From assembly GCA_947174885.1 (NCBI GenBank), contig CAMWKO010000016.1:1-61672 (forward strand): a stretch of DNA of 61,672 nt. The letters run 5' to 3'. The position numbers and the translations under genes are program-made. The notes below the pieces were generated by a model. That model saw only the letters and a program-made list of their open reading frames with translations. It had not been told where the DNA came from and made no database searches. Positions 60,974 through 61,672 of the stretch are shown here, piece after piece (position 1 is the stretch's first letter; every line of letters begins with the position of its first letter). This DNA comes from an uncultured Clostridia bacterium (lineage in GTDB: Bacteria; Bacillota; Clostridia; Lachnospirales; Lachnospiraceae).

Positions 60974-61672
60974 GCTATTGTTAGATATTATTCGTTTCGT
61001 CATATTCATTTTTTCTAATATGCCTTTGACTAAAACAACTGATAAAAGTAAATCATTTTCATAGCTTTTATCAGTTGTAAGATAGTATCTGTGTACATTT
61101 GAAATCCATCTTGTAACTTCTGCACTGTTTATGTTACCTGTTTTTCTTTCCCTATATTCTGATTCGTAACTATTATTTTTATCGGACATATTATCTTCAG
61201 AGCAGACTTTTCTATATAATTTGCATTCATAATTTTCTTCTTTATTTATTATTTTCTCTTGGAGATTTTTTTCCTTGCCTGCTATTTCATATCCAGAATT
61301 TTTTGCCTTGCTCACTGCTTCTTTTTCAAAATTACTACTTTGTAGTACTCTATTTCTTATTTCTTCCATATTCTTAAGCATAAATCTATTAAGCTCTCTC
61401 TCGTATAAAATATGCTCTCTTGGATTTTTAATACTCTCATTTCTATGTGCAAAGCAACAGAAATCACTCAAATAGTGTGATATTTTACCTAGAGCTATAA
61501 TATTGAAAAAACTCGCCTTTTCTTCTTTAATTAGTTTTTCGATTTTTTTAAAAATGTATATCTTCGATTTTTGATAAAAATGATGATGAATAAACTGACT
61601 TGGCATCAAATCAGGCAGCATTGAACCAATACATAAAATTTCAATATATAACTTTTCTTTAATACTCAATAT
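60941..61672 (-). CDS. Zinc-dependent phospholipase C-like protein, 5' end outside window
   Basis: About 243 residues visible. MLPDLMPSQFIHHHFYQKS and LGKISHYLSDFCCFAHRNES carry the His/Asp metal ligands of bacterial zinc phospholipase C. The frame is open to the window edge; a TTG at 61669 could start it, but the family's usual N-terminal His region is absent, so the gene is probably cut. The middle (about 140-180) is Lys/Asn/Glu-rich. Confidence 0.75.
   Translation of the reverse strand: MLSIKEKLYIEILCIGSMLPDLMPSQFIHHHFYQKSKIYIFKKIEKLIKEEKASFFNIIALGKISHYLSDFCCFAHRNESIKNPREHILYERELNRFMLKNMEEIRNRVLQSSNFEKEAVSKAKNSGYEIAGKEKNLQEKIINKEENYECKLYRKVCSEDNMSDKNNSYESEYRERKTGNINSAEVTRWISNVHRYYLTTDKSYENDLLLSVVLVKGILEKMNMTKRIISNNSLICTQFLEDT

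Overview
The window looks like a chromosomal segment of an anaerobic, AT-rich Firmicute, most likely a gut Lachnospiraceae. The signs are low GC with AT-rich intergenic DNA, Shine-Dalgarno leaders of the AGGAGG type, surface lipoproteins with Thr-rich linkers, secreted GH5 and GH53 glycanases, a Cthe_2159-type carbohydrate-binding lipoprotein, a DUF4358-like lipoprotein and a bile salt hydrolase. Species is not determinable here. I see no tRNA, rRNA or CRISPR array. Almost all core genes lie on the minus strand.

Left core (1-23.2 kb): a LysR regulator; an RNA m5U methyltransferase coupled to a WYL regulator; a GH5 cellulase; small lipoproteins; a VTC (polyphosphate polymerase-like) / DUF4956 / Cthe_2159 operon; a peroxide-defence operon (AhpC plus an AhpF-like reductase with its thioredoxin domains at the C-terminus); a CAP lipoprotein; a TerB-AAA ATPase; a low-molecular-weight phosphatase; a TIM-barrel / AAC(6')-like / pyrophosphatase operon; bile salt hydrolase; a sirtuin; a HAD phosphatase; and a broken GrpB gene.

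Accessory island (about 23.4-39.3 kb): base composition rises clearly. Its left part is a compact RiPP-type operon. A 57-residue precursor peptide with five ACGX motifs is followed by a radical SAM/SPASM enzyme and two nitroreductases, one carrying a two-cluster ferredoxin domain. Next is a degenerate 12.2-kb element bounded by a perfect 23-bp direct repeat, with a decayed tyrosine integrase at its left end. It carries a two-component system, two tandem ABC exporter modules, cardiolipin synthase, a plsC remnant and several small 'GMCM' membrane proteins. Five promoters in this element share an array of CTnAAAC-like heptads at 11-bp period ending exactly 10 nt before the -10 box. That is the architecture expected for sites of the OmpR-family regulator encoded in the same element, so I read the element as one envelope-stress regulon. 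The island's right edge has an HxlR regulator and the broken tail of a YcaQ/AlkZ-like gene.

Right core (39.5-61.7 kb): an acetyltransferase, a four-PepSY protein, an SDR, a glutamate-cysteine ligase directly coupled to a class II amidotransferase, an S66 peptidase, a hybrid sensor kinase with two periplasmic binding domains, a flavin-binding protein, RlmD, a transglutaminase lipoprotein, PcrA, a PspA/SPFH pair, a GH53 galactanase and the 3' part of a zinc phospholipase C-like gene.

The core is peppered with short non-coding repeats: a 140-180 bp MITE-like family with target duplications (three copies), 80-bp tandem units (three loci), two smaller families and a 109-bp hairpin element.
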